Below, one piece after another: positions 1 through 10,722 of a DNA stretch of 64,000 nt. Position 1 is the stretch's first letter. Each line of letters opens with the position of its first letter. The stretch covers positions 372,001-436,000 of the forward strand of contig NC_090114.1 in assembly GCF_023973825.1 (NCBI RefSeq), read 5' to 3'. This DNA comes from Plasmodium brasilianum (Eukaryota > Apicomplexa > Aconoidasida > Haemosporida > Plasmodiidae). The notes below the pieces were generated by a model. The model was not told the DNA's origin, searched no databases, and saw only the letters and a list, made by a program, of their open reading frames with translations. A program made the translations under genes and the position numbers.

Positions 1-3000
1 CTGAAGGTATTAAAATAATTGCTGATGATACAAAAAATATGACTATAAGAATTACTAAATGCACTAAAAATTGTGAAATAATTAAATATACTAATTCTAC
101 ATTCGTATAATAATTGAACCCTTTTTATGCACTCCTTATAAATTTTATAATAACTTTTTATATTATCATTTATATTTTCCATAATTTTTAATATTAACAC
201 ATCTAATATTATGTAATGAATTTTTATGAATTTGCATATATATGAATACAAATTCTGAATATTGTTCTTTATCTGAACATCAAATTTTATATAATTTATT
301 AATTTCATTATTTTCAAAAAGTTATTTAAATAGTCATATAATTCATCGCTAAAAAAGTTTAAGTAACTCATAGTATTTTCCTTATTATCAAATGACATAT
401 TCAATTTTATATCTTCATATTCTTTGTCCCTATTTAATGAAAATGTATCTATGTCTAAAAGTTTGCATGTTTTTAAAAAAGTTTTCAAATAATTTTCAAT
501 ACTTAACAGGTGTGAAAATACGTTATACAACATATGTTTTTTATCTAAATTTTCAATTTTAATTAAAGAGTCATTTAATTCTTCATAATATTTATAACAA
601 AACATGTACAGAAGTACTAAATTGGTATCATGATCATTCACTATAATATCGGTATTCAACTTGTAGTTGTTATTATTATACGCAAAAAGGTTTTCATCAC
701 TAGTCAAAATTCCCTTCGGCTTCAACTTCTCGATCTGCTCCTGCTCCGGCTGCTCTCCCTTCCTGTCTTCATTATATTGAGCATTTTTATCGCCGAAAAC
801 ACCCCCATTTTCAATTTCATCCTCCGACTCGCTAGTATTTGCTAAAATTCTATTTGTTGTGTTTATGCATTTTTTTATTTCAAAATCTTTCTTTATAAAT
901 CTGTTTATAAATAATATAACCATATTGCAGCATTCGTAATTATTAAAATAGTCAGACGAAATATATTCCCCTACAATTTTTAATCCTATTAAAGAACAAT
1001 ACGAAATCAAGCTGATATATTTGTCTTCTAATTCGTCGAAATATTTCACTATAATTTTCTGTAAATTATTCAATATAAACCCTACCGCTCCTTTCACACT
1101 CTTGCAGCAGTTGTTACTAGTACTATATCTTTCACCACTAATGTTATTACTAATGACGTTACTCGTATTGTTACTCGTATTGTTACTCGTATTGTTACTG
1201 CTTCCAATATTACTACCATCATTCGAATTACTTTGCTCATACGTAATACAACCAAAATTCTCTTTATAATAAAATGATACGAAGCGATAAATGGTGCATA
1301 AGGCGTATACAACATATTTTGAGTTAAACACATGATTACTGCCTATACGTGTTATAAGAAGTTTCAAAGTGCTTGTTATTTCGTACATACTAATTATTTT
1401 TTTTATATATAAATACATTAAGATGTTCGTTACACTAACTATAACGTTACTAATTTTCTTTTGCAGCGAATTTATTATAATATGGTAAATATCCTTTACC
1501 ATGTGATCATATTTACTGTTGTTATAATGTTTATATAAATAAAAGCATAAGTTACTCAAAGAAATAAAAAAGTAGAAATTATCATCATTATTCAACTCGT
1601 GTGTATCATTCGAATTCGTATTTTCTATGTATGAAAGATCATTATTTAACTTATTTTTATTATTATAATCTTCCCTTATATTTTCCTCTAACCTAATAGA
1701 AGAAGTATTTCCATTGTCATAATTTAATATACATTTCAAATTTTCCTTATGTACTTCCAATATAGCAGTAATATGAGAACTACTTACATCAGTATAATTA
1801 CAACACGAACTTAAACAAAATAAAAGAATGTTTTTAATGTACTTATCTGATATTTCTTTAAGCAAATTCGTTAAGAAGTTATAAAAATTTGGTATTTGAG
1901 AAACATTCATATGCACATAATTTAAACAAAGAAAAATTATTATCATTTCGTTTTTACTCACATTTAATTTGGTATCATTATCTTTCATATAGATATCGAC
2001 TCGTTTGTAAAAAAAATCTAAAATTTCATTTATATCATTGTTATGTTTACATAATATGCTAAGTAATGGGTAAAATACATGTATATTTATATTCTCTTCA
2101 AAAATCATGCTTTTTATTTCTTCATATATATTATTACAAATAATTTCATAAGTTGAGTTCATACTTTTATCCTTCCCCTTTTCCTTTATCACATTAACGA
2201 CATTACTTTTGCTTGTATTTACCATGTTAATTCTGGTGGTACCCCCCAACACATTTTCATCTCCGTTCGATTCATCATCCATCGAATTATCCTTCCCTCT
2301 TGTCTTGTGGGTATGGTGTAAAATGAATTCTTCCTTATTTTCTATTTTGTTCTTTAATTTTTGAAAAAAACAGTCTACTATGTAAAAAAATAAAGAAATA
2401 TAATGAACATTAAAAAAGTGCAAATTTTTAAAAATTAAAATTATCTCTTGAATGTTTTGAAATTTATCACTAAAAAGTAATTTAATGTAATAATTAAAAT
2501 TTGAATTTTTGTCATTTTTAATATTTGCATTAAATAGCTTGTACAATACCCTTATTAAATGATTATTGTTGTTACTGTTCATGTTTTTTAAATGATACAA
2601 AGAAAGATTACTAATTTCATCTTTAAGAATAACTTTTTGTAAATTTTTGTAAATGTTATTCTCAGATTTACATTTTAAAAAAGACTTATGCACAAAATGT
2701 TTATCAAAATATAAGTTCATTAAGTCTTTTTCTTCATGCATGTTTAAATTGAACATCAAATTATTATTCACACTGTACACTCTGTTTGTGCTATTGTCTA
2801 AACCTGTGTTATTGCATTCCTTTTTTCTATTTTCATAATAAGCAATAGTATCTTGACCCTCTACTTGATAATTTTTGTAATATATTAAATATATGGATGA
2901 CAAAACATTAATCACTTCTTCCAAAATTTTTTCATTATTTAGGCTTAATAATTTTGAAAAATCTTTAAAAATATACTTTATTTTAGAGTGATATAAAATA

Positions 3001-6000
3001 TCGTACTGCTCATTACACACCGTATCTTTTTTATACACCAAATTGTTGATATAATATCTTGTGAATATAATGACGGACGAAATTATGTTTGTGCTGTATG
3101 TATTAAATTCATTATAATTCTTATTTTTTAGAAAATTTTTTTTCAATAAATTATAAATAATTTCAAATTCTACATATTTATTCATTGATAACACAATTAA
3201 AATTAGTATGCTTATTTTTATTATACTATTTTGTATCTTATTATAAAAATTATTATAAATAACTTGGTTCTTATATTTACGGAAATATATGTTTATTAAT
3301 TTAATAATACTATTTATGTAATTACTAACGTTGTAATATCTGCTTATCTTTAGCAAAATCAAAACGTTCTTAAGGTCACAAAATATATTTATATCTTCCT
3401 CCAAGCAATTCACAAGTTTTTCATTGTAATTCGTTTTAGTGTTATTAATGTTGTCCTTATTATAATCATCATTTACGTTGTTATTCATTCGATTAGAAGA
3501 TGCTGCGTAGTTACACTGATCATCATCATCTGTACCCTGTTGTACGTGAAGAGTACTTTTTTCTACATATTTGAAATATTTACTCATTATGTTCTCATTG
3601 CTGTCAATTAATTTATCATAGAAATATAAAAGATAAAGCGTGTTGAACATACCGTCGTACGAAAAATCGGTATCTATGATATTATTTTCGTCTACATTAT
3701 ATGATCTAATAAGACCGTCCTTAACATGTACATTTGCACTCACATTTGCATTTACTTTTACATTTCCACATACGATTAGGTATCCACTTCCTCTTCTCGA
3801 ATCATCCGTTGAGGGCTCTCCTTTTTTCATTTTACTACTTCCCTCACTCAGTAAAATGTAAATACAATTGTAAATAACCGGAATATTATTATCACTACAA
3901 CCAATTTTCGATAAGACATGCAGAATTAAACTTCTTATCACAAACATATAATACACATTTCTTTGATCACTTGGAATGTTTAAGCACTTTCTTATTTTAA
4001 AATCTCCATTAATATCTATAGAATGATTCTCATATGACATATTATATATGAACAATAAGGAAGGAAGCAATTTTAGCAACTCAGACGGATTTATTAAACA
4101 GTAGTAAGAAATAAATTTAAAAACAAAAAATAAATTGTACTCAAATAAGGACAAGATCAACAAATTTATATATATATATGTGCATTTTGATATATTCTCA
4201 TTTTTTAAATTTTCAAATGTGTTAATGCACAATTTTGTATGCACATTTAAGAGGGCATTCAGCTGGTAAGTTATCTTCTTAATATTTACACAGCAAAAAT
4301 AGTCATTATATTTCGTACATAATTGAAAAAAACATATTAAATATATCAAGTCAATGTGCGTAAATATATCATATAAATAAAATAATATATTATTTAAGCA
4401 CAGGATGTTAAAAAGATCTTCTTCGCAAAAATCATGCACTTCGCTGATTAAGTACCTCACCTCTTCCCTTATGTTTTCCATTATACTGAAGCATCGTCCA
4501 TTCACGTCATCTCCATCGTTGTTTTTACTATCACCATCACTTCTTTCGTCATTCCTTTTGTTAATGCGTTTGTCATTGCTTTCGTCATTGCTTTCGTCAT
4601 TGCTTTCGTCATTGCTTTCGTTATTGCTTTCGTCATTGCTTTCGTTATTGCTTTCATCGCTGTTCTGACTGCAATTCTGCTTGCTGTTCTCGGCATTATT
4701 TTTGATGCTTCCCCCGCTGCATCCCTCGCTTCCTCTCTCCACGTTGATGTTCGCATTTCCCCTACCCTTTTGCATCATTCTCTCCTTTTTTCTCAAAAAG
4801 TCCAGGAAATGCCTATAATAATTTTTAAAGAATAACATCCATTTATTTTTTAACTTTGTTGAGAGCCTCATAACTTTGTCATTTACATTATTCAAAACAA
4901 GGTCATCTTTTTTCCTCAAGTTGTATTCAAGATTTATAGGAATTATTAAAAATAATAAAAGAGGAGATACGTTGAATTCAAAAATGTTTATCCCCAAAAT
5001 ATTACAAGGGTCAATTCTTTTTTCGTCTTCCCATCCAATACTGTTATGTGTAATATCAATATCATAATTTTTTTTTTTTTTCACAACTGCATTTTTCTTA
5101 AACATTTTTGAGTTTCTTATCCCGTCTCTCTTCGCCTTATCAATAAATGGTTTGCTATCCACATCAAAAGGAGAATTTACATTATCATCTAAACTAACTA
5201 CATTCTTATTGTTGTTTTCCTCTCTGCTACTATTATTCATGTTCAATGACCTTTCACCCAGTTCTTCGCATAATACCACATTTTTGTAATAAATTCGCAG
5301 CAAAATATCTAAACATTTTAAAATATATATAACCGTTTTATTGTTGTCAATATTTAAGTTGTAGAATATTAAGATTAGCAGGAATACTATCGTTTTTATA
5401 ATATGATGAACTTTCTTATTCAACAAGTGTCTCTTTTTTTTTAATAAATAAAAAAAATTTTTAACTAGCTCATTTAAGCATCCATTTACGTAACTTATAT
5501 CGTAAATCTTTAGTGCATAGATTAGTAGAAATATAATAAAATGTTTGATCTTTCTCTCCTCAATTTGTTCTTTATACATTTGCATACACCTACCATTATT
5601 TAGCTGTTTACTCCTTTTGTTTTCATTGTATTCTGATTCGTTTTCACCTATCCCAATTATTTGAAAATCCCCATCATTTTCATCGCCATCATACAATGTA
5701 ACGTCCTCCTCGCAGCTTGTTCTATCATTTTCATCATATATTCCTGATTCACTTTTTTCACATTCAAGATATTTGACATGTTCAATTTTTCTACCCCTTC
5801 TACAACATCTCTCATCATTTATAAAAAGGGAATGCCTTAAATTAGATTTATTAGTTGAGCATAATTTACCTAAAATTACGTTCATGCATAACATCATATT
5901 GTACGTATTGTACACATTTCGAAGATTTATTAAACAAAGAATAATGGCATAATTATACAAGACTTCATTTTTATCAATTACCTCATTATTTAAGAATATA

Positions 6001-6980
6001 TTATAAACTGTACTTAATTCAAATTCTTCACAGTGGCAAATAATTTCTTTAAATATATTAAAAATGTGTTTACATACTTTTTCTATATTTGTTGAGGTTA
6101 ATTTTTCTATTTTCTCTATAAATATATAAAATATATTTTTTACAAAACTTTTATCAATGGTAATTAATTTTTTTAAAATGCTCAGGTAATTAGTATAATT
6201 AATGTTATTAATATAATTAATAGACTGATTTCCAGACTTTCCCCCTACTCCTTCTTGTGGTTGTTCTTTTGAATGCATTAAATAGCTTTTTTGAATATCT
6301 TTTGCATACTGAAAAACCCTATTTTCACTTCGTTCATCATCTATGTCGCTTTGACGGTCAATGCTCGTAATAAAAAGTTTAAATATTGTTTCTATTAAAA
6401 TGTTTACTAAATCGTCATTGCAAATTACACGTTTGGTGTTATTATTTCTAGCACTATTAATTCCATTATTACTACTTCTATTATTTCTATTATTTTTAAC
6501 CTCAAAATCTACATATATCTTATCTATCAAATAATTTATATGCACATAATTTTTTAAAACACAATTGCAAATATACTGAAACAGTATTTTCTTAGAATTT
6601 ATAAATTCCCTACTGTAACTACATACATTTTTTTTTTTTAACAAAAAATAATAGGCATCTTCTTCATTTATTTTTTCTATATTTTTATTTTTAACATGTA
6701 CTTTAAACTGTTTAGCAAAACTTGACTTATTCTTCTTCTCAGCATTTAAATTTAATTCCTTACTTTTATTTAATATATTATAATTAAAAAGAAAATTTTC
6801 ATTACAACAATAACTATTCTCATCTAGGAATATGTCAATCAGTTCTATCGCTACATGGTTATCTTGTCTCCTACAATTTTTATCAATCGCACTTAAATTT
6901 TCAAGGAGTAAATTTTCATTTTGTAAATATTTTATACCTTCGATAATCTTCGCATGCTTCTTTTGCTCTTTATCGTTCAT
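1..6980 (-). CDS. Giant conserved Plasmodium-type protein, unknown function (3' end outside window)
   Basis: I do not recognise this protein. One frame stays open from an ATG at 6980 down to the left edge, about 2326 codons, with no stop seen when I translated it. An in-frame TAG lies about 45 bases upstream of the ATG, so this is the first possible start. The protein begins MNDKEQKKHAKIIEGIKYLQ. It is a long series of Leu/Ile/Tyr-rich helical stretches broken by hydrophilic Asn/Lys/Asp linkers, which suggests an alpha-solenoid (HEAT/ARM-like) scaffold. That is inference from composition only. Low-complexity islands include an Asn-Asp-Glu-Ser tetrapeptide array near 4570-4660 and Ser-Asn-Asn-Thr units near 1145-1200. 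A hydrophobic stretch near 4100-4200 could be membrane-associated. It is divergent from the membrane-protein gene starting at 10723. The final 35 or so codons at the left edge look less like coding sequence (see findings). Confidence 0.85.
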   Translation of the reverse strand, partial: MNDKEQKKHAKIIEGIKYLQNENLLLENLSAIDKNCRRQDNHVAIELIDIFLDENSYCCNENFLFNYNILNKSKELNLNAEKKNKSSFAKQFKVHVKNKNIEKINEEDAYYFLLKKKNVCSYSREFINSKKILFQYICNCVLKNYVHINYLIDKIYVDFEVKNNRNNRSSNNGINSARNNNTKRVICNDDLVNILIETIFKLFITSIDRQSDIDDERSENRVFQYAKDIQKSYLMHSKEQPQEGVGGKSGNQSINYINNINYTNYLSILKKLITIDKSFVKNIFYIFIEKIEKLTSTNIEKVCKHIFNIFKEIICHCEEFELSTVYNIFLNNEVIDKNEVLYNYAIILCLINLRNVYNTYNMMLCMNVILGKLCSTNKSNLRHSLFINDERCCRRGRKIEHVKYLECEKSESGIYDENDRTSCEEDVTLYDGDENDGDFQIIGIGENESEYNENKRSKQLNNGRCMQMYKEQIEERKIKHFIIFLLIYALKIYDISYVNGCLNELVKNFFYLLKKKRHLLNKKVHHIIKTIVFLLILIFYNLNIDNNKTVIYILKCLDILLRIYYKNVVLCEELGERSLNMNNSSREENNNKNVVSLDDNVNSPFDVDSKPFIDKAKRDGIRNSKMFKKNAVVKKKKNYDIDITHNSIGWEDEKRIDPCNILGINIFEFNVSPLLLFLIIPINLEYNLRKKDDLVLNNVNDKVMRLSTKLKNKWMLFFKNYYRHFLDFLRKKERMMQKGRGNANINVERGSEGCSGGSIKNNAENSKQNCSQNSDESNNESNDESNNESNDESNDESNDESNDKRINKRNDERSDGDSKNNDGDDVNGRCFSIMENIREEVRYLISEVHDFCEEDLFNILCLNNILFYLYDIFTHIDLIYLICFFQLCTKYNDYFCCVNIKKITYQLNALLNVHTKLCINTFENLKNENISKCTYIYINLLILSLFEYNLFFVFKFISYYCLINPSELLKLLPSLLFIYNMSYENHSIDINGDFKIRKCLNIPSDQRNVYYMFVIRSLILHVLSKIGCSDNNIPVIYNCIYILLSEGSSKMKKGEPSTDDSRRGSGYLIVCGNVKVNANVSANVHVKDGLIRSYNVDENNIIDTDFSYDGMFNTLYLLYFYDKLIDSNENIMSKYFKYVEKSTLHVQQGTDDDDQCNYAASSNRMNNNVNDDYNKDNINNTKTNYNEKLVNCLEEDINIFCDLKNVLILLKISRYYNVSNYINSIIKLINIYFRKYKNQVIYNNFYNKIQNSIIKISILILIVLSMNKYVEFEIIYNLLKKNFLKNKNYNEFNTYSTNIISSVIIFTRYYINNLVYKKDTVCNEQYDILYHSKIKYIFKDFSKLLSLNNEKILEEVINVLSSIYLIYYKNYQVEGQDTIAYYENRKKECNNTGLDNSTNRVYSVNNNLMFNLNMHEEKDLMNLYFDKHFVHKSFLKCKSENNIYKNLQKVILKDEISNLSLYHLKNMNSNNNNHLIRVLYKLFNANIKNDKNSNFNYYIKLLFSDKFQNIQEIILIFKNLHFFNVHYISLFFYIVDCFFQKLKNKIENKEEFILHHTHKTRGKDNSMDDESNGDENVLGGTTRINMVNTSKSNVVNVIKEKGKDKSMNSTYEIICNNIYEEIKSMIFEENINIHVFYPLLSILCKHNNDINEILDFFYKRVDIYMKDNDTKLNVSKNEMIIIFLCLNYVHMNVSQIPNFYNFLTNLLKEISDKYIKNILLFCLSSCCNYTDVSSSHITAILEVHKENLKCILNYDNGNTSSIRLEENIREDYNNKNKLNNDLSYIENTNSNDTHELNNDDNFYFFISLSNLCFYLYKHYNNSKYDHMVKDIYHIIINSLQKKISNVIVSVTNILMYLYIKKIISMYEITSTLKLLITRIGSNHVFNSKYVVYALCTIYRFVSFYYKENFGCITYEQSNSNDGSNIGSSNNTSNNTSNNTSNVISNNISGERYSTSNNCCKSVKGAVGFILNNLQKIIVKYFDELEDKYISLISYCSLIGLKIVGEYISSDYFNNYECCNMVILFINRFIKKDFEIKKCINTTNRILANTSESEDEIENGGVFGDKNAQYNEDRKGEQPEQEQIEKLKPKGILTSDENLFAYNNNNYKLNTDIIVNDHDTNLVLLYMFCYKYYEELNDSLIKIENLDKKHMLYNVFSHLLSIENYLKTFLKTCKLLDIDTFSLNRDKEYEDIKLNMSFDNKENTMSYLNFFSDELYDYLNNFLKIMKLINYIKFDVQIKNNIQNLYSYICKFIKIHYIILDVLILKIMENINDNIKSYYKIYKECIKRVQLLYECRISIFNYFTIFSAFSNSYSHIFCIISNYFNTF
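3..110 (+). other. Possible C-terminal coding end of a plus-strand gene at the left edge
   Basis: The plus-strand frame starting at base 3 is open from the edge to a TAA TAA pair at 108-113. It reads as a hydrophilic Lys/Thr/Asn/Asp peptide beginning EGIKIIADDTKNM and ending TNSTFV, with codon choice typical of Plasmodium. The opposite strand in the same register is also open, as the end of the 1-6980 gene, but there it reads as an uncharged Phe/Ser/Ile/Tyr stretch. Either reading could be the shadow of the other. Sequence left of the window is needed. Confidence 0.3.
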
Positions 6981-7456
6981 ATTATTTATTCTTTTATTTG
7001 CTCTACACCGCGCTTTGTGCTATGGTGCTCTCTTGAGTTGATACTGTATAATATACCACTGTATAATGTTGTGTAATACTGCTTCAAGTAATGTGTATAG
7101 AGTTGTTATATATAACTTCAACTCATTTACTAAAAAATTATAAAAACTGAAGAAAAACCTACTCCTCTCTGACGGTAAGAATTTCTTTTTTCCCTCACTC
7201 TTAAATAGCATGAGGGGAAATAACCAACAGACTATTCAATAGGGTATGTACATGTATATATGTATATACCAGAATGAATACGTATATATGAATAAATTGG
7301 GGTATATCGCAGTATTGTTTTAACTCTTCAATTTTTAAAGTGTAAAGCGCTTATTTTATAATTAAACAATTGCATATTTTGTACGTCTATGTGCGGGCAG
7401 TTGTATCTATACCATTATATGTTTTTTTTTTTTTTTCATTTTCTTTTTTTTCTTAT

Positions 7457-7461
<5 letters not shown>

Positions 7462-7547
<86 letters not shown>
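7462..7547. repeat. Poly(T) run of 86 bases
   Basis: The plus strand is uninterrupted T across this span. It lies about 480 bases upstream of the minus-strand gene start. Poly(dA:dT) tracts are common in Plasmodium promoters and tend to exclude nucleosomes, but 86 is long even so. The exact length in an assembly is unreliable. Confidence 0.95.
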
Positions 7548-7549
<2 letters not shown>

Positions 7550-7965
7550 CTTATTTTACTTTAAATTTCATTTTTTTTTTGTGCTGTAACACATAATTTT
7601 TTAAGCAAATAATAAACATTTTGCTAGTGCTATTTTTTTCTTTTTTGCATGAAAAAGTATTTAGTTCTTATGCACTACGCAGCCTATTTCATAATATTCC
7701 AGTTTTTTGCGCATAAACAAATTAGAGTGGTCTTCTTATATTTAATTTGTTTCCTTTTATTATATTTTCATTTTATTTCATTTTTTTTTTTTTTTTTTGT
7801 TATTTTGAAAACTCACTTTTACCATTGCATATAAGCTGTTTATATATGTACGGAAACTTCTTTCTGAATACTAGCTTAAAGTGATACTAATTCCTGTTGG
7901 TGGATATGAAGGGTTTTCTAGATATGGCGTTGTAGGCCCATAAATATATATAAATATATATATAA

Positions 7966-7996
<31 letters not shown>

Positions 7997-9070
7997 TAAA
8001 TGTACATATGTAAACCTTATTTTATTTTTTTTTGACTTGTTTAAAGATCTGAAAATTAGCAACATGTTATCTTTTCTATATGATTGTTAAAAAAGACCAC
8101 TTATATATTTAGTTTAACGCACTTACATTATTTTTTCCAATTTTATGTGTTAATAACTATTGAATTTTTATTTGTTGTGTACAGTTTATTCAATAATATC
8201 TTCAGTTATTATGTTAAATCAGTTAATAAGTTTTCAGAAATTGGTATAAGGAGATTTACAAATTCGTGGTAAAAAGATGTCTTAACATATTTTGTGTTAC
8301 TAATTTTGTCATTTTTTCTGTATATTGTTATCGTGCTATATTTTTCTGCAACACGAGATATATATACAAATATATATAGTGAGCCGCAAAAAAAATTTGT
8401 CGTGTACGCTGAACACACGAACATTTTGAAAAAAGTATATCTGATAATTACCTCTCACATTTCTTTTACGTTACAAAGATAGATATAATATAAAATTTGT
8501 TGAGTATCTGTAAGATATGTATACATGTTATAAGAGTTTGTAATTAAGCATAATATTATATGTTTTAAGGAGAATCTAAGATCCATTTACATTTATGTAA
8601 CATTCAAACGTTACACAATTTTGTGTTACATTATAAATTACTATTCATAATGAACTTCATTTTTTTAATAAGATATAATTTTATTTCTTAAAAAAAAAAA
8701 AAAAATGTGGAAACGAATTTTTTATAAATTAAATTTGTATTATGTTATTTAAAAGAATGTTATATTTAAAAATTCAAAAGAAAATGGACGTTTACGAAAG
8801 ATAACTAATATAATTTTTATTTTTCAATGCTATAATTTATATATTTCCAAAAATGATAGAATTAAAAAATTCAGGTGTTTATTTTTTATATGTACTTATG
8901 CATACTTTCTCAATATGAATTTTTATTGTGCAATGATATTTTTAAAAGTTAAAGGTTTATTTTTCAAAATTTTGAAACACTTGAAGTACTAGAACTTTTC
9001 TTAAGAGAAATACTGTTCTGCTTAGGCACAAAAAGAACACAAATGTGTAAATTAAAAAAAAAAAAACAAA

Positions 9071-9112
9071 CATACATGCATACATGCATACATACATACA
9101 TACATACATACA
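9071..9112. repeat. CATA/TGCA tetranucleotide microsatellite
   Basis: The repeat begins with two CATACATG units and continues as a run of CATA tetranucleotides. It is intergenic and likely length-polymorphic between isolates. No function is evident. Confidence 0.85.
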
Positions 9113-10722
9113 ATATACGTATATGCATATATACTTTTTTCCAAATAAATAAATAATGGAATGAAAGTAAAAAGAATTTACACCATTTTTGTGTAAGTAA
9201 AATTGACATTGTACATATATATGTGTATGCAAAACTTTTAGAAATACACTTTTTTGTTTCGCGCACATAATAGTAGAAAAAATGTCAGGTCAATGTTTGT
9301 TTATTCTTTTAGTAAATAGAATAATTTTCTTTATTTTACATATTGTGTTTCCTTAATATTGTTCTTTTTATTTTTCTTTTCTTTTCTTTCCTTTTTTTTT
9401 TTTTTTTTAATTGTAAAAATGTTTAATCTTAACGTGTAAAAATTAAAAAAAAAAAAAAAAATTCTTTCTTTTGCATATTATTATATAAACATATGCACAA
9501 ATAGGCAAATGAAGAAAGCACCGAGCATTCATATAAATTGTATTATTTTTTTATTAGGTCATTACGGAATTTATAATTGCAAAAAATATTTTATTAATTT
9601 TTGTTTTCACAAAATATATACGAATGATATATAATTCTTCTGTGTTTAGATTTTTGTGTTGTTTTTTTTTTTTTTTATCTTGTTATTTTATTGTACACAT
9701 TCTTTTTCATAATTTTTTAAAAACTTGGAAATAAGGCAAAAATAAGTTCACAAAACATATGACAACAAAAATTGAACTTTTTATTTAATTTTTTTTATAA
9801 CATTTGTATAAATATTTCCATACTTTTTATTTTATTTTTTTTTTTTCGATTAATTTTTTGGCAGTATCATTATGTTTTTTCAAAAAAAATGATAGCAACC
9901 ATTGTCTTTTTGTTAATTTTTTTTTTTTTTTTTTTGCAAATTAAAAGGGAATGAAAGTTGTCTAATTTTTAAAGATAGCATAGGAGTTGTGAAACATGTT
10001 TAAGTATTGTTTATTGTGCATATGTACACGTATTTATATATACGCATGTGTATATACGTATATGTATGTACTTATGTATACATGTTTGCTTATTTCTGTC
10101 TCCTTATTTTTTTGTATTCTTCAGTTGCTGGCTTCTCTTCTGAAATAAAGCTGGCCTGTTAGTGTGAATTAGCTGAGACATATCAAAAAGAAAGAAGAAA
10201 GCAAGCTTATCTTCTTAATGTAAAATTGTTGTGTGAACATAGCCATCACATAGAAACATACATATATATGAGTTCATACGTATCTATAGCATATGCATGC
10301 GTATATATGTATATATATTCTTATTTATTTGCACTCCAACTTGTGAAGAAATTGTTTTATGTAAGAGGAACAGCTGTAAGTGAGCTTTTCACATGCATAT
10401 GTTCATTATTTTGTATAAATGTTTTTATCAATATAAAACATTTTTACATCGCTACTTTTTGTTTATGAATTTATTACATGTTCACATTGCTGATTTGCAC
10501 TTGTGTATTTTATGAGAATTTCACGACACAGGTACGTGTTATTACGGACTGTAAGCGTATATTTAGTGCTGTGTATATAATTTTTTGAAGTAGATACGGT
10601 GTGCTCTTTTTCTGTCTCATAATAATATATATATATTTATATATATATGTACATATGTATGCATATTTTTAACGGAACAAAGGGAAACAAAACCTAACGG
10701 TTACAAACACACCCATAGAAAT

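Larger units (their letters stand above)
6981..10722. other. Divergent intergenic region, 3.7 kb
   Basis: This region lies between the start of the minus-strand gene at 6980 and the plus-strand start at 10723, so it should hold both promoters and 5' leaders. It contains a T86 run, several shorter T or A runs, (TA)-rich tracts near 7944-7994 and a TACA repeat at 9071-9112. All open frames here are short and made of homopolymer or TA-repeat translation. I see no RNA gene. Confidence 0.7.

Noticed and set aside
7370..7589. Plus-strand poly-Phe frames
   Set aside because: They are translation of the poly(T) run only.
10226..10468. 80-codon frame upstream of the membrane-protein gene
   Set aside because: It is built from TA-rich leader sequence with many Tyr/Ile/Cys, lacks Plasmodium-like Lys/Asn composition and has no domain.
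6981..10722. Centromere or origin candidate
   Set aside because: The region is AT-rich like other intergenic DNA here but contains many G and C bases and mixed short repeats, not the extremely AT-rich repeat block expected of a Plasmodium centromere.
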